Source: CAVRQM01 sp965246915
Lineage (GTDB): Bacteria > Pseudomonadota > Alphaproteobacteria > Acetobacterales > Acetobacteraceae
DNA length: 64,000 bases
Assembly (NCBI GenBank): GCA_965246915.1
Contig: CBDFGB010000012.1
Location: 99,303 to 163,302 of the forward strand
Reading direction: 5' to 3'
Below are positions 1-8,055 of the stretch, piece by piece. The notes beneath the pieces were generated by a model. That model worked only from the letters and a program-made list of their open reading frames with translations. It had not been told where the DNA came from and made no database searches. How positions within the stretch are numbered: the stretch's first letter is position 1; every line of letters begins with the position of its first letter. The position numbers and the translations under genes are program-made.

Positions 1-3
1 GGA

Positions 4-2409
4 ATGATGGACACGCACATCAACGCTGTTTCGAACAGCGAAGACCTGGCGCATCTCGACGCCTGGTGGCGGGCGGTCAACTACCTGTCGATCGGGCAGG
101 TCTATCTGCTCGACAATCCGCTGCTGCGTGAGAAGCTGACGCGGGCGCACGTCAAACCGCGGCTGCTCGGCCATTGGGGAACCACGCCCGGCCTGAACTT
201 CATCTACGCCCATCTCAATCGCGTCATCCGCGCGCGCGACCTCGAGATGATCTACATCGCAGGCCCCGGCCACGGCGCGCCGGGCGTCGTTGCGAGCACC
301 TGGCTCGAAGGCACCTACAGCGAGGTCTACCCGGAGGTCACGCAGGATGCCGACGGCCTGCGCCGGTTGTTCCGCCAGTTCTCGTTCCCTGGGGGCGTGC
401 CGAGCCATGCGTCTCCCGATACGCCCGGCTCCATCCACGAAGGCGGCGAACTGGGATATTCACTGAGCCATGCGTTCGGTGCGGCGTTCGACAATCGCGA
501 TCTGATCGTCGCCTGCGTCGTGGGCGATGGCGAGGCGGAGACCGGGCCGCTCGCGACGTCATGGCATAGCGCGAAATTCCTCAACCCAACGCGCGACGGC
601 GCGGTGCTGCCGATCCTGCATCTGAACGGCTACAAAATTGCCAACCCGACGATCCTCGCGCGGATGCCGAAGGATGAGCTGGACAGCCTGATGCGCGGTT
701 ACGGCTACGACCCGATTTTCGTCGAGGGGCACGATCCCGGCTTGATGCATCCGGCGATGGCCGCGGCGATGGATCGCGCCTGCGACGCGATCGCGGCGAT
801 CCGCGCGGGCGGGACGGCGCGCTGGCCGATGATCGTGCTGCGCACGCCAAAAGGCTGGACGTGTCCGGCGGAGGTCGACGGGCACAAGATGGAGGGGTCC
901 TGGCGCGCGCATCAGGTGCCGTTCGAGATCGACAGCGACGCGCATCTGGCGTTGCTCGAGACCTGGCTGCGCAGCTACCGCCCTGACGAGTTGTTCGATG
1001 CGGACGGGGCACCCGTGGCGGCGATCCGCGACCAGGCACCGCGGGGCGCGAGACGCATGAGCGCCAGCCCGCACGCCAATGGTGGGCTGCTGTTGCGGCC
1101 GTTGCGTCTGCCGCCCATGGCGAATTACGCCTTGCAGGTGGAGCGGCCGGGTGCCGGCGACGGCGAGGCGACGCGGGTGATGGGCGTCTATCTCCGCGAC
1201 GTGATGGCGGAGAATCTTGCCACGGCGAATTTTCGCTTGTTCGGCCCGGACGAGACGGTGTCGAACCGGCTGGGCGCGGTGCTGGAGGTGACGGCGCGCG
1301 CGTGGACCGAGGCGATCCTGACGGAGGATGCCGATGGCGGCCATCTCGGCCGCGACGGGCGGGTGATGGAGATCCTGTCCGAGCACACCTGCCAGGGCTG
1401 GCTCGAGGGCTATCTGCTGACCGGGCGACACGGGCTGTTCTCGTGCTACGAGGCGTTCATCCACATTGTCGATTCGATGCTGAACCAGCATGCCAAATGG
1501 CTGAAGACGAGCCGGGACATCCCGTGGCGGCGGCCGATCGCGTCGCTGAACTATCTGCTGACCTCGCATGTCTGGCGGCAGGACCATAACGGGTTCAGCC
1601 ACCAGGATCCGGGCTTCGTCGATCACGTCGTCAACAAGAAGGCCGACATTGTTCGCGTCTACATGCCGCCCGACGCCAACACGTTGCTTTGGGTGACGGA
1701 TCACTGCCTGCGCACCTGGGATCGCATCAACGTCATCGTCGCGGGCAAGCAAAAATCGCCGCAATGGCTGGGCATGGCTGAAGCCGCCAGTCATTGCGTG
1801 GCCGGTGCGGGCATCTGGACGTGGGCGAGCAACGATGCGGGCGGCGTCCCCGATGTGGTGATGGCCTGCGCCGGTGACGTTCCGACCTACGAGGCGCTGG
1901 CGGCGGTGGATTTCCTGCGAGGGCACGTGCCGCAATTGAAGGTGCGAGTGGTCAACGTGGTCGATTTGATGGCGTTGCAATCGCCGGAGCAGCACCCGCA
2001 CGGGCTTTCGGACTCGGAGTTCGACAGCCTGTTCACCGTCGATCGGCCGGTGATCTTCGCCTATCACGGCTATCCAACGCTGATCCACCGCCTGACCTAC
2101 AAGCGGCGCGACCACGACAATTTCCATGTCCACGGATATATCGAGGAGGGGTCGACGACGACGCCGTTCGACATGACGGTACGCAACCGGCTTGACCGGT
2201 TTCATCTCGCGGCCGATGCGATCACCCGGTCGGGCATCGGCGCGGTGGCGGACCATGTGCAGCAAATGTTGCGCGACAAGCTGACCGAGCACACGCGGTA
2301 TATCGCCGAGCACGGCGAGGACATGCCGGAGATCAGGGATTGGCGGTGGGGTGGGCATGGGGGCGCGGGAGGGTTGGACGACACGGCGCGGGATTCGCCG
2401 GCGGTTTAG
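4..2409 (+). CDS. xfp: Phosphoketolase (D-xylulose 5-phosphate / fructose 6-phosphate)
   Basis: A thiamine-diphosphate enzyme that cleaves xylulose 5-phosphate, and often fructose 6-phosphate, with inorganic phosphate to acetyl phosphate plus an aldose phosphate, a cytosolic shortcut from pentose phosphates to acetate/acetyl-CoA. The 801 residues match the usual family length. Visible motifs are DAWWRAVNYLSIGQ near the N terminus, GPGHG near residue 88, the cofactor-binding GDGEAETG near 175 and the signature QDHNGFSHQDPG near 530. Two in-frame ATGs (4 and 7) occur at the very edge of the window, so upstream promoter and exact start cannot be judged. The next gene is convergent. Common in acetic-acid-type alphaproteobacteria. 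Substrate preference cannot be read from sequence. Confidence 0.95.
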   Translation: MMDTHINAVSNSEDLAHLDAWWRAVNYLSIGQVYLLDNPLLREKLTRAHVKPRLLGHWGTTPGLNFIYAHLNRVIRARDLEMIYIAGPGHGAPGVVASTWLEGTYSEVYPEVTQDADGLRRLFRQFSFPGGVPSHASPDTPGSIHEGGELGYSLSHAFGAAFDNRDLIVACVVGDGEAETGPLATSWHSAKFLNPTRDGAVLPILHLNGYKIANPTILARMPKDELDSLMRGYGYDPIFVEGHDPGLMHPAMAAAMDRACDAIAAIRAGGTARWPMIVLRTPKGWTCPAEVDGHKMEGSWRAHQVPFEIDSDAHLALLETWLRSYRPDELFDADGAPVAAIRDQAPRGARRMSASPHANGGLLLRPLRLPPMANYALQVERPGAGDGEATRVMGVYLRDVMAENLATANFRLFGPDETVSNRLGAVLEVTARAWTEAILTEDADGGHLGRDGRVMEILSEHTCQGWLEGYLLTGRHGLFSCYEAFIHIVDSMLNQHAKWLKTSRDIPWRRPIASLNYLLTSHVWRQDHNGFSHQDPGFVDHVVNKKADIVRVYMPPDANTLLWVTDHCLRTWDRINVIVAGKQKSPQWLGMAEAASHCVAGAGIWTWASNDAGGVPDVVMACAGDVPTYEALAAVDFLRGHVPQLKVRVVNVVDLMALQSPEQHPHGLSDSEFDSLFTVDRPVIFAYHGYPTLIHRLTYKRRDHDNFHVHGYIEEGSTTTPFDMTVRNRLDRFHLAADAITRSGIGAVADHVQQMLRDKLTEHTRYIAEHGEDMPEIRDWRWGGHGGAGGLDDTARDSPAV

Positions 2410-2421
2410 GCAGCATTTTGG

Positions 2422-3087
2422 TCACATCGGGGCGCCCCCATAGGCGCGCAGGAGCACGTCGACGCATTCCATGACGTGCCGTTCCACCTCGGCGCGTGAA
2501 GGCGTCGGGGCAAGGCCGACGGCCGTTGCGGACGTCTCGATGCTCTTGAACATTCCTATCAGATGCCGCGCTGCGTTGGCCGGGTCGCACGCAATCAGCA
2601 CCTGCTCCTCGCAAGCCGCGCGCAACCGTTCCGTCAGCTTGCGGAAGACCGCACGAGGGCCGGACTCCACGAAGGCGCGTGCGAGTTCCGGATGACGCGG
2701 GGCCTGCGATTCCAGGAGGCGGTTGAACGCCTTCAGGTCTGGCCGCAGCAAGAACGCCGTAAGGTCCGCTCCGAACGCGATCAGGTCGTCCCGCAGCCCG
2801 ATGATCCCCGGCGCGGCGGCGCAGCGGTCCGACAAGTCCGACAACGCTTGTCCGACGGCCTGCGCCTCGGCGGTGATCACCTCGGCGAACAGCGTCTCCT
2901 TATCGCCGAAATGGCCGTAGACGGTCATGCGCGAGACCCCGGCGGCGGCGGCCACCGCCTCCAGCGAGACCCCGTCAAGACCCTGTTTGAAGAACATGCC
3001 GCGCGCCACGCGAAGGATGGCGGCGCGTTTCCGTGGGTCCTTAGGCCGGCCGGTCGGCGCGCGATGCCTCCCGCGTTCATCGGCCAA
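2422..3087 (-). CDS. TetR/AcrR family transcriptional regulator
   Basis: A DNA-binding repressor of the TetR type, 221 residues. The N-terminal helix-turn-helix is visible as AAAAGVSRMTVYGHFGDKETLF (in two halves, around residues 46-67), followed by the helical ligand/dimer domain. The reading frame opens with TTG at 3087; no ATG occurs before residue 31, which lies inside the HTH domain, so TTG is the reasonable start. A perfect 16-base inverted repeat sits 21 bases upstream of the start (3108-3123) and is the obvious candidate operator, implying autoregulation and control of the divergent genes at 3170-5204. Ligand unknown. Confidence 0.88.
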   Translation of the reverse strand: MADERGRHRAPTGRPKDPRKRAAILRVARGMFFKQGLDGVSLEAVAAAAGVSRMTVYGHFGDKETLFAEVITAEAQAVGQALSDLSDRCAAAPGIIGLRDDLIAFGADLTAFLLRPDLKAFNRLLESQAPRHPELARAFVESGPRAVFRKLTERLRAACEEQVLIACDPANAARHLIGMFKSIETSATAVGLAPTPSRAEVERHVMECVDVLLRAYGGAPM

Positions 3088-3107
3088 ATTTATTCACCCG
3101 GAGATAC

Positions 3108-3123
3108 TGGACATTCGTGTCCA
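3108..3123. promoter_or_regulatory. Inverted repeat, candidate TetR operator
   Basis: TGGACA-TTCG-TGTCCA is a perfect 6-base inverted repeat with a 4-base centre, in the divergent region between the TetR start (3087, minus) and the plus-strand genes beginning at 3170/3241. TetR repressors normally bind such palindromes in the shared promoter. The assignment is inference from symmetry and position. Confidence 0.55.
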
Positions 3124-3169
3124 AGAACCACATCCTCATCATCAGCGTCCAGGAATGAGGAAGCGACCC

Positions 3170-3244
3170 ATGCATGTGATCGTCAAACTGGTCTTGGCGT
3201 GGCTGGCGTACAAAACGGTCGTTGGGCGGAGGGCGGGCGCATGA
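3170..3244 (+). CDS. Possible 24-residue leader peptide
   Basis: A very short reading frame with a hydrophobic middle (VIVKLVLAWLAY) and a basic tail. It is preceded by a purine-rich stretch (AGGAATGAGGAAG) about 6 bases before its ATG. Its stop codon overlaps the start of the following secreted-protein gene (ATGA at 3241-3244), the arrangement expected for translational coupling. It may be a leader peptide, a tiny membrane peptide, or chance; no homologue is recognised. Confidence 0.3.
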   Translation: MHVIVKLVLAWLAYKTVVGRRAGA

Positions 3245-4467
3245 GGGCGCTCCTGACCGCAGCCGCGTCGCTGCTGGCGATGACGGCCACGGCCGGCGCG
3301 GCCGAGATCGGCTCCGCGTCGCGTATCGCATTCGGACCCGCCGACACGCTGTTCGTGGCCGATTGGGCGGCGGCCAAGCTGCATGCGCTCAGCCTTCCTG
3401 CCGCGGCCCGGAACGCCGGCCAGCCCTTCAATATCCGCGACCTCGATGCGAGGTTGCGGCAGGCGCTCGGTGGGGACGAGGCGACCCTGGTGGACATCGC
3501 CGCCAGGCCGGGCAGCAACGAGGTCTACGTCGCGGCCACGATCGGGGCTGAAAAGATCCCGGCGATCTTCGCCGTCACCGCCGATGGCGCGGTCCGCCGC
3601 CTCGACCTCGAGCACGCGACGGAGACGACCGCCGAACTCGACCATGCGCCGGACCCGTCGCTGATGTTCTGGGACACGATCCCCGGGCGCAGCTTCACGG
3701 TGACCGACATGAGATGGCATGACGGGAAGCTCTATCTCGCCGGCCTGTCGAACCAAAATTTCGCCTCGTCGCTACGCATCATTCCGTATCCGTTCGGCTC
3801 CGGCGGAGCGATCGCCTCTGTCGAGATGTATCACACCTCGCACGATCAGATTGAGACCCGGGCGCCGATTCGCGCGATGGCGTTCGCCGATCTTGACGGC
3901 AAGCCGCATCTGCTGGCTGCCTATCTTTGCACGCCGCTGGTCACCATACCGCTTGACGCGCTGACGGACGGCGCGCATGTGCGCGCGAAGACGATCGCCG
4001 AACTGGGCGACGCCGGCACGCCGGTCGATATCGTTCCCTATATGTCAACGGACATGGCGACCGGCAAAAAGGCGCAGTACGTCCTGGTCGCCAATTTGTT
4101 CCGCGAGGCGAGCATCATTCCGCTCGCCTCGATCGAGCAAGCCAATCGTGGCCCCGGATACGCCAAGCCAGTGCCGTTCGGGCAGATCGCTGGCGTGCAG
4201 CGGGTCGGTGCGACGATGAGCACGGTCATGCGCATCGACAATCAGGACGACCGGTTCCTCGTGGCCCTGCGCCGCGACCTGCCGACCGGGCATGCGCAAC
4301 TCGTGTCGATCGACAAGCTCGCGACGTTCCGGCTGTCCGACTACGACGTGTCGGAATATTTGTTCCCCGACTACGCCTATGCGTCGCCCATGCAGGCGAA
4401 ATTCATCAAGCCGATGCAGAACATGCTGAAACAGGAGGAAGGGTTCGCCTCCCAGATCCGGCCGTGA
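3241..4467 (+). CDS. Secreted protein of unknown function, beta-propeller-like
   Basis: 408 residues beginning with a clear Sec signal peptide (MRALLTAAASLLAMTATAGAA). The mature part has repeated short strands of the type 'FGPADTLFVADW', 'GSNEVYVAAT' and 'DGKLYLAGL', which look like blades of a beta-propeller, but no enzyme motif was recognised. The start at 3241 is chosen because the signal peptide begins there; the open frame continues upstream without sense. The gene is coupled to the tiny frame before it, and its stop overlaps the start of the next gene (TGATG), so the two secreted proteins are probably made together. Possibly controlled by the neighbouring TetR. Function not assigned. 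Confidence 0.75.
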   Translation: MRALLTAAASLLAMTATAGAAEIGSASRIAFGPADTLFVADWAAAKLHALSLPAAARNAGQPFNIRDLDARLRQALGGDEATLVDIAARPGSNEVYVAATIGAEKIPAIFAVTADGAVRRLDLEHATETTAELDHAPDPSLMFWDTIPGRSFTVTDMRWHDGKLYLAGLSNQNFASSLRIIPYPFGSGGAIASVEMYHTSHDQIETRAPIRAMAFADLDGKPHLLAAYLCTPLVTIPLDALTDGAHVRAKTIAELGDAGTPVDIVPYMSTDMATGKKAQYVLVANLFREASIIPLASIEQANRGPGYAKPVPFGQIAGVQRVGATMSTVMRIDNQDDRFLVALRRDLPTGHAQLVSIDKLATFRLSDYDVSEYLFPDYAYASPMQAKFIKPMQNMLKQEEGFASQIRP

Positions 4468-5204
4468 TGCGGGCGGCTGGATTTTGGATCGTGCTGGCCG
4501 CGGGGGCGCACGCGGCGTCGCTTCCGACGGTGGTCTCGGTCACGCCCTCCGGCCCCGAGATCTCGGAACGTCTCCTGCGCGTTTCGGTCACTTTCGGCGC
4601 ACCGCCGCTCGGCGCCGTTCTTCCCGGCATCGAGTTGCGGGGTGAAGCCGGTACGGCGGTCGAGGGGGCGTTCCTGCAACAAGAACTCTGGTCGCCCGAC
4701 CGCCGTACCCTGACGCTGCTGCTTGACCCGGGTCGCGTGAAAACCGGGCTGTTCGCGCACGAGACGGCGGGCTGGAGTCTGAAGGCCGGTACTCGCGCGA
4801 CCCTGTTCGTCGGTGGCGCGCCGGCCCGGACCTGGAGCGTGGCGGCGGGTGGGTGCGTGGCGCCCGATCCCGGCGCGTGGCGGATCGAGCCGCCGCGCGC
4901 CGGCACGAGCGACGATCTGAAACTGGTGTTCCCGGATGCGATCGACGGCCAGTCCGCCGGCCTGATCGCGGTCGCTGACGACGCCGGGCTTCGCATCGCG
5001 GGCGAAGCGCGCCTGCGGTCGGGCGAGGCGGTATGGGCGTTCACGCCGCGCACGGCCTGGCGGGCAGGAACCGCGCGGATCGTCGTGCATCCGCGACTGG
5101 AAAACCCGTGCGGCGACGAGGTGGGCGAGGCGTTCGAACACGCGCAAGCCGCGGCGCTCGGGTCCAAGCGCACGGCTTCGAGTCGCGCGTTTCAGATCGA
5201 TTGA
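4467..5204 (+). CDS. Secreted protein with Ig-like fold, unknown function
   Basis: About 245 residues with a hydrophobic signal sequence (MRAAGFWIVLAAGAHAA). After it comes PTVVSVTPSGPEI and an alternating strand pattern (RLLRVSVTFGAPP, RTLTLLLDPGRVKTGL) typical of bacterial Ig-like or 'SbsA-type' modules found in exported proteins. A GTG at 4464 is directly in front of the ATG at 4467; the ATG shares its A with the stop codon of the preceding gene, which favours 4467. It lies in a two-gene unit with the propeller-like protein. It may bind that partner or a surface polymer, but this is inference only. Confidence 0.7.
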   Translation: MRAAGFWIVLAAGAHAASLPTVVSVTPSGPEISERLLRVSVTFGAPPLGAVLPGIELRGEAGTAVEGAFLQQELWSPDRRTLTLLLDPGRVKTGLFAHETAGWSLKAGTRATLFVGGAPARTWSVAAGGCVAPDPGAWRIEPPRAGTSDDLKLVFPDAIDGQSAGLIAVADDAGLRIAGEARLRSGEAVWAFTPRTAWRAGTARIVVHPRLENPCGDEVGEAFEHAQAAALGSKRTASSRAFQID

Positions 5205-5297
5205 GGATTCCGTTGGCGCATGTCTAACGTTCAATAGCGTTTGTTCCGTCCCGTCTCGTGTGCGAACTCCAAATTCGGCACGAAGGAACGTCGTTTC

Positions 5298-5975
5298 CTA
5301 CCCTTTCGGCGCCCCCTCCTGCCGCGCCGGCGCCGCCTTGGCGAACGCCTCGTGCGCCTCGCAGGCGGCCATGATCCGCTCGATCGTCGGGATGGCCGAA
5401 ACCTCGATCTTGAAGACGCGCATCACGATCAGGATGCTGGCCAGGCATATATCGGCGATCGTCACCGCCCCGCCGTGGCAATACGCGCCGGTCTGCGCCT
5501 CGGTCGCGAGCCGCTGCTCGACCGCCTGCAGCCCGGTGGTGAACCAGTTCACCTGCCACGCCCGCCACGCCGCGTCGTCGAACCCGCCCGTGCCGGTCAG
5601 ATATCTCCGCACCCTCGGGGTAATCAGCGGGTGGGTGTCGGCGGCCAGCATCGCGGCCAGCGAACGCACCCGCGCCCGGCCATGCGGATCAGCCGGCAAA
5701 AGCGGCGGCCGCGGCTGGAGCTCGTCGAGGAACTCCAGGATCGCCAGCGACTGAGTGAGCGGCGGTTGCGACGATCCCGCCTCGCGGTCGATCAGGGCCG
5801 GGATCGCGCCGAGCGGGTTGATGCGCAGGAACGCCTCGCCCCGGTTCTCGCCCGCGTCCATGTCGACGAAGCGTTCCTCCGCCGCGAGGCCCTTGAGGTT
5901 TAGCGCGACCCGCACGCGATAGGTGGCCGACGTGCGCCAGAAGGCGAACAGCTCGAAACGCGATTGATCGTCCAT
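5298..5975 (-). CDS. Glutathione S-transferase family, maleylacetoacetate-isomerase-like
   Basis: 225 residues with the two-domain GST layout. The N-terminal thioredoxin-like domain has SATYRVRVALNLKG near residue 16, resembling the SS(C/T)xxRVRIALxLKG signature of zeta-class enzymes, and the cis-Pro/Ser-binding segment NPLGAIPALID; the C-terminal helical domain contains the ...VTIADICL... motif of GSTs. Zeta-class members isomerise maleylacetoacetate in tyrosine breakdown, but no other gene of that pathway is nearby, so the substrate is open. Transcribed away from the hydrolase at 6067; the 91-base gap between them must hold both promoters. Confidence 0.85.
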   Translation of the reverse strand: MDDQSRFELFAFWRTSATYRVRVALNLKGLAAEERFVDMDAGENRGEAFLRINPLGAIPALIDREAGSSQPPLTQSLAILEFLDELQPRPPLLPADPHGRARVRSLAAMLAADTHPLITPRVRRYLTGTGGFDDAAWRAWQVNWFTTGLQAVEQRLATEAQTGAYCHGGAVTIADICLASILIVMRVFKIEVSAIPTIERIMAACEAHEAFAKAAPARQEGAPKG

Positions 5976-6066
5976 ATCGTGCAGCCTTGATTTGCCGTGG
6001 CCGCTGAGTAGCCCCTAGTCACCGCATGGTCGAGCAACCCTGTCGGCCTTCGAAGGACACATTCGC

Positions 6067-6756
6067 ATGCGCTCCACGTCGGTCGTCTTCATCCCCGCCT
6101 TGCTCTGTGACGCCGTCCTCTACGACGCGGTGATCACCGAGCTCGACACGGCCATCGAGTCCTACGTGATGCTCTCGCCGAAGCCGACCTTGGAGGAAAG
6201 TGTCGCCGATATTCTCGCGCGCGCGCCGGAGAGATTCGCGCTCGTCGGCACGTCCTATGGCGGCAATCTGGCGCTGGAGATCGCGCTGGCCGCACCCGAC
6301 CGGGTGAGCGCGCTGTGGCTGATGGGCTGCGATCCGGGCGCGCCGCAGCCGGGCGGGCCCGATTTGCCGGGCGGGCTCGAGGCGACGCCGGAGGCGGTGA
6401 TCGACATGCTGGCCGGCCTGGTGGTGCATCGGGACGCGACGGAGGCGGCGGCGACCTTCAAGGAGATGGCGCACAGGGTCGGCGGCCTGGCGGGCGCGGC
6501 ACAGGCGCGGGCGCTCGGCGGACGGACCGAGGCGATCTCGCGGCTGTCCGCGCTGACGATGCCGGCGCTGGTGCTGTGGGGCGAGGACGACGCGATCTGT
6601 CCGGTGGCGGTGGGAAAGGCGCTCGCGGACGAATTGCCGCACGCGCATTTCCATACGCTGAAAGGCTGCGGCCATCTGCCGACGCTGGAGAAGCCGAAGA
6701 AGGCGGCGTCCCTGTTCGCCGAGTTCCTCCAGGACGAAGCGGCGCACACGCATTGA
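6067..6756 (+). CDS. Alpha/beta hydrolase
   Basis: 229 residues of the alpha/beta hydrolase fold, cytosolic (no signal peptide). The nucleophile elbow is GTSYGG near residue 63, the acid is in WGEDDAICP near residue 178, and the histidine is in GCGHLPTLEKP near residue 204, so the catalytic triad is complete. A GAAGGA ribosome site lies before the ATG. The arrangement resembles small carboxylesterases and MhpC/BioH-like enzymes; substrate unknown. Single-gene unit, followed by the toxin-antitoxin pair on the same strand. Confidence 0.87.
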   Translation: MRSTSVVFIPALLCDAVLYDAVITELDTAIESYVMLSPKPTLEESVADILARAPERFALVGTSYGGNLALEIALAAPDRVSALWLMGCDPGAPQPGGPDLPGGLEATPEAVIDMLAGLVVHRDATEAAATFKEMAHRVGGLAGAAQARALGGRTEAISRLSALTMPALVLWGEDDAICPVAVGKALADELPHAHFHTLKGCGHLPTLEKPKKAASLFAEFLQDEAAHTH

Positions 6757-6773
6757 CGCGGGGTGGCCACGTC

Positions 6774-6813
6774 TTGTTCTGCCACGCCAAACATGCTATT
6801 GATAGTGATATCA
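6774..6813 (+). promoter_or_regulatory. Candidate promoter and operator of the toxin-antitoxin pair
   Basis: TTGTTC (6774-6779) and TATTGA (6797-6802) are spaced by 17 bases and could be a sigma-70 promoter. Overlapping the -10 element is the inverted repeat TGATA-GTGA-TATCA (6800-6813). Ribbon-helix-helix antitoxins classically repress their own promoter through such short palindromes. Weakly supported by sequence symmetry and position. Confidence 0.45.
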
Positions 6814-6833
6814 TAGAGGTGGCGGGCTAAAGC

Positions 6834-7097
6834 ATGGCTCAGGAACAACTGCTGATCCGCGTGCCGGAGGAGTTGGGACGGCGGCTCCGACGTCGTGTGC
6901 CAGCGCGGGGACGCAGCGCGTTCATTCAGCGATTGCTCGAACAGGCTCTGCCGCCGGACGAAAGCGAGGACGATCCGCTGTATCGGGCCGCCTTGGACGT
7001 GGAACGGGATGAGCGGCTTTCGGCCGAAATGGGCGAGTGGGATGCAGTCGTCGGGGATGGGTTCACGCCGGAGGTCGCAGCGCCGCCACGCCGATGA
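6834..7097 (+). CDS. Ribbon-helix-helix antitoxin
   Basis: 87 residues. The N-terminal half (LLIRVPEELGRRLRRRVPA then RSAFIQRLLEQAL) is a ribbon-helix-helix DNA-binding domain of the CopG/MetJ kind; the acidic C-terminal half (DESEDDPLYRAALDVERDERL...) is the expected flexible toxin-binding tail. Its stop overlaps the start of the PemK/MazF gene by four bases (ATGA, 7094-7097), the standard antitoxin-first order. It should neutralise the toxin and repress the operon through the palindrome at 6800-6813. Confidence 0.85.
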   Translation: MAQEQLLIRVPEELGRRLRRRVPARGRSAFIQRLLEQALPPDESEDDPLYRAALDVERDERLSAEMGEWDAVVGDGFTPEVAAPPRR

Positions 7098-7444
7098 CAA
7101 GCACCACCATCGCATCGCCGCCGATCCGTCGGGGCGAGGTGTGGTGGGTGATTTTCGATCCCACGCGGGGTGGCGAGATTCGCAAGACACGCCCGGCCGT
7201 CGTTCTGAGTGCCGATGCGCTGAACCGGGCGCGCCGCACGGTCGTGGTCGTGCCGCTCTCGACCGGACCGGCGCCGCGACCGCCGATCGTGGTCGCCGCA
7301 CCTTCCGCAGGGTTGGGGAGCGTGGCGGTCTGCGACCAGTTGCGTGCCGTCGACAAGGGGCGGCTGACACGGTGCGTGGGTCGGTTGACGACGGCCGATA
7401 TGCGTGTGGTTGAAGATAGCGTGCGGGCGGTCCTTGAACTGTAG
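7094..7444 (+). CDS. MazF/PemK-family endoribonuclease toxin
   Basis: 116 residues with the family core: RRGEVWWVIFDPTRGGEIRK at the start, TRPAVVLSADALN, and VVVVPLSTGP. Members cleave mRNA at short sequence-specific sites and are held inactive by the co-transcribed antitoxin. The start at 7094 (MTSTTI) overlaps the antitoxin stop; an upstream in-frame ATG at 7037 lies inside the antitoxin gene and would add residues foreign to the family. Chromosomal type II toxin-antitoxin module; recognition sequence unknown. Confidence 0.9.
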   Translation: MTSTTIASPPIRRGEVWWVIFDPTRGGEIRKTRPAVVLSADALNRARRTVVVVPLSTGPAPRPPIVVAAPSAGLGSVAVCDQLRAVDKGRLTRCVGRLTTADMRVVEDSVRAVLEL

Positions 7445-7491
7445 CGGCGCCACCTGGACGTGACGGTTCGGCAGGCCGTGGCGCGCGCGGA

Positions 7492-8019
7492 TCACCGTGG
7501 GGACGGTCGCCTTGCGGCGTCCGGGCCGCGCGCTTGCTCGATCGCGGCGATGTCGATTTTCGTCATGCCCATCATCGCGTCCATGGCGCGCTTGGCCGCC
7601 GCCTTGTCGGGATCGGCCATGGCGTCGAGAAGCGCTCGCGGGACGATCTGCCAGGACAGGCCGAACCTGTCCTTGCACCAGCCGCATTTCGATTCCATCC
7701 CGCCGTTGCTGACGATCGCGTTCCAATAGCGATCGGTCTCTTCCTGACTGTCTGTGTAGACCTGAAAGCTGACCGCCTCGGTGAACTTGAAATGCGGACC
7801 GCCGTTGAGGCCCACGAACGGCATGCCGAGCACGGTGAACTCGACGGTGAGCTCGTTGCCTTGCTTGCCGTCAGGATAGTCCGATGGCGACCTGAGGCTT
7901 GCGTTCACCTGGCTGTCGGGAAATGTCGCGGCGTAAAATTCAGCCGCCTCGCGCGCCTGGCCATGGTCAAACCACAAGCAGGTCGCAATCTTCCTTTTGG
8001 TCGTTTCGAGATGCGCCAT
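7492..8019 (-). CDS. VOC-family protein, PhnB-like
   Basis: 175 residues with the PhnB/'3-demethylubiquinone methyltransferase-like' pattern: KIATCLWFDHGQAREAAEFY at the start, then LTVEFTVLGMPFVGLNGG and the closing CGWCKDRFGLSWQIVP. These vicinal-oxygen-chelate proteins are metal-binding or metal-dependent enzymes of mostly unknown substrate. It lies 36 bases downstream of the GST-like gene on the same strand and is probably the last gene of the ArsR-SRPBCC-GST unit, a combination that recurs in proteobacteria and actinobacteria. Convergent with the toxin gene. Confidence 0.85.
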   Translation of the reverse strand: MAHLETTKRKIATCLWFDHGQAREAAEFYAATFPDSQVNASLRSPSDYPDGKQGNELTVEFTVLGMPFVGLNGGPHFKFTEAVSFQVYTDSQEETDRYWNAIVSNGGMESKCGWCKDRFGLSWQIVPRALLDAMADPDKAAAKRAMDAMMGMTKIDIAAIEQARGPDAARRPSPR

Positions 8020-8055
8020 GACGGCTCTCCCCCTCCGCGTGTACAGCGTGGAAAA

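Noticed and set aside
559..2358. A 599-codon open frame opposite the phosphoketolase
   Set aside because: Arg/His/Asp-rich antisense translation with no domain; the sense strand encodes a full phosphoketolase.
7037..7093. A longer MazF with 19 extra N-terminal residues
   Set aside because: The extension lies inside the antitoxin gene and does not resemble the family; the ATGA overlap at 7094 is the normal layout.
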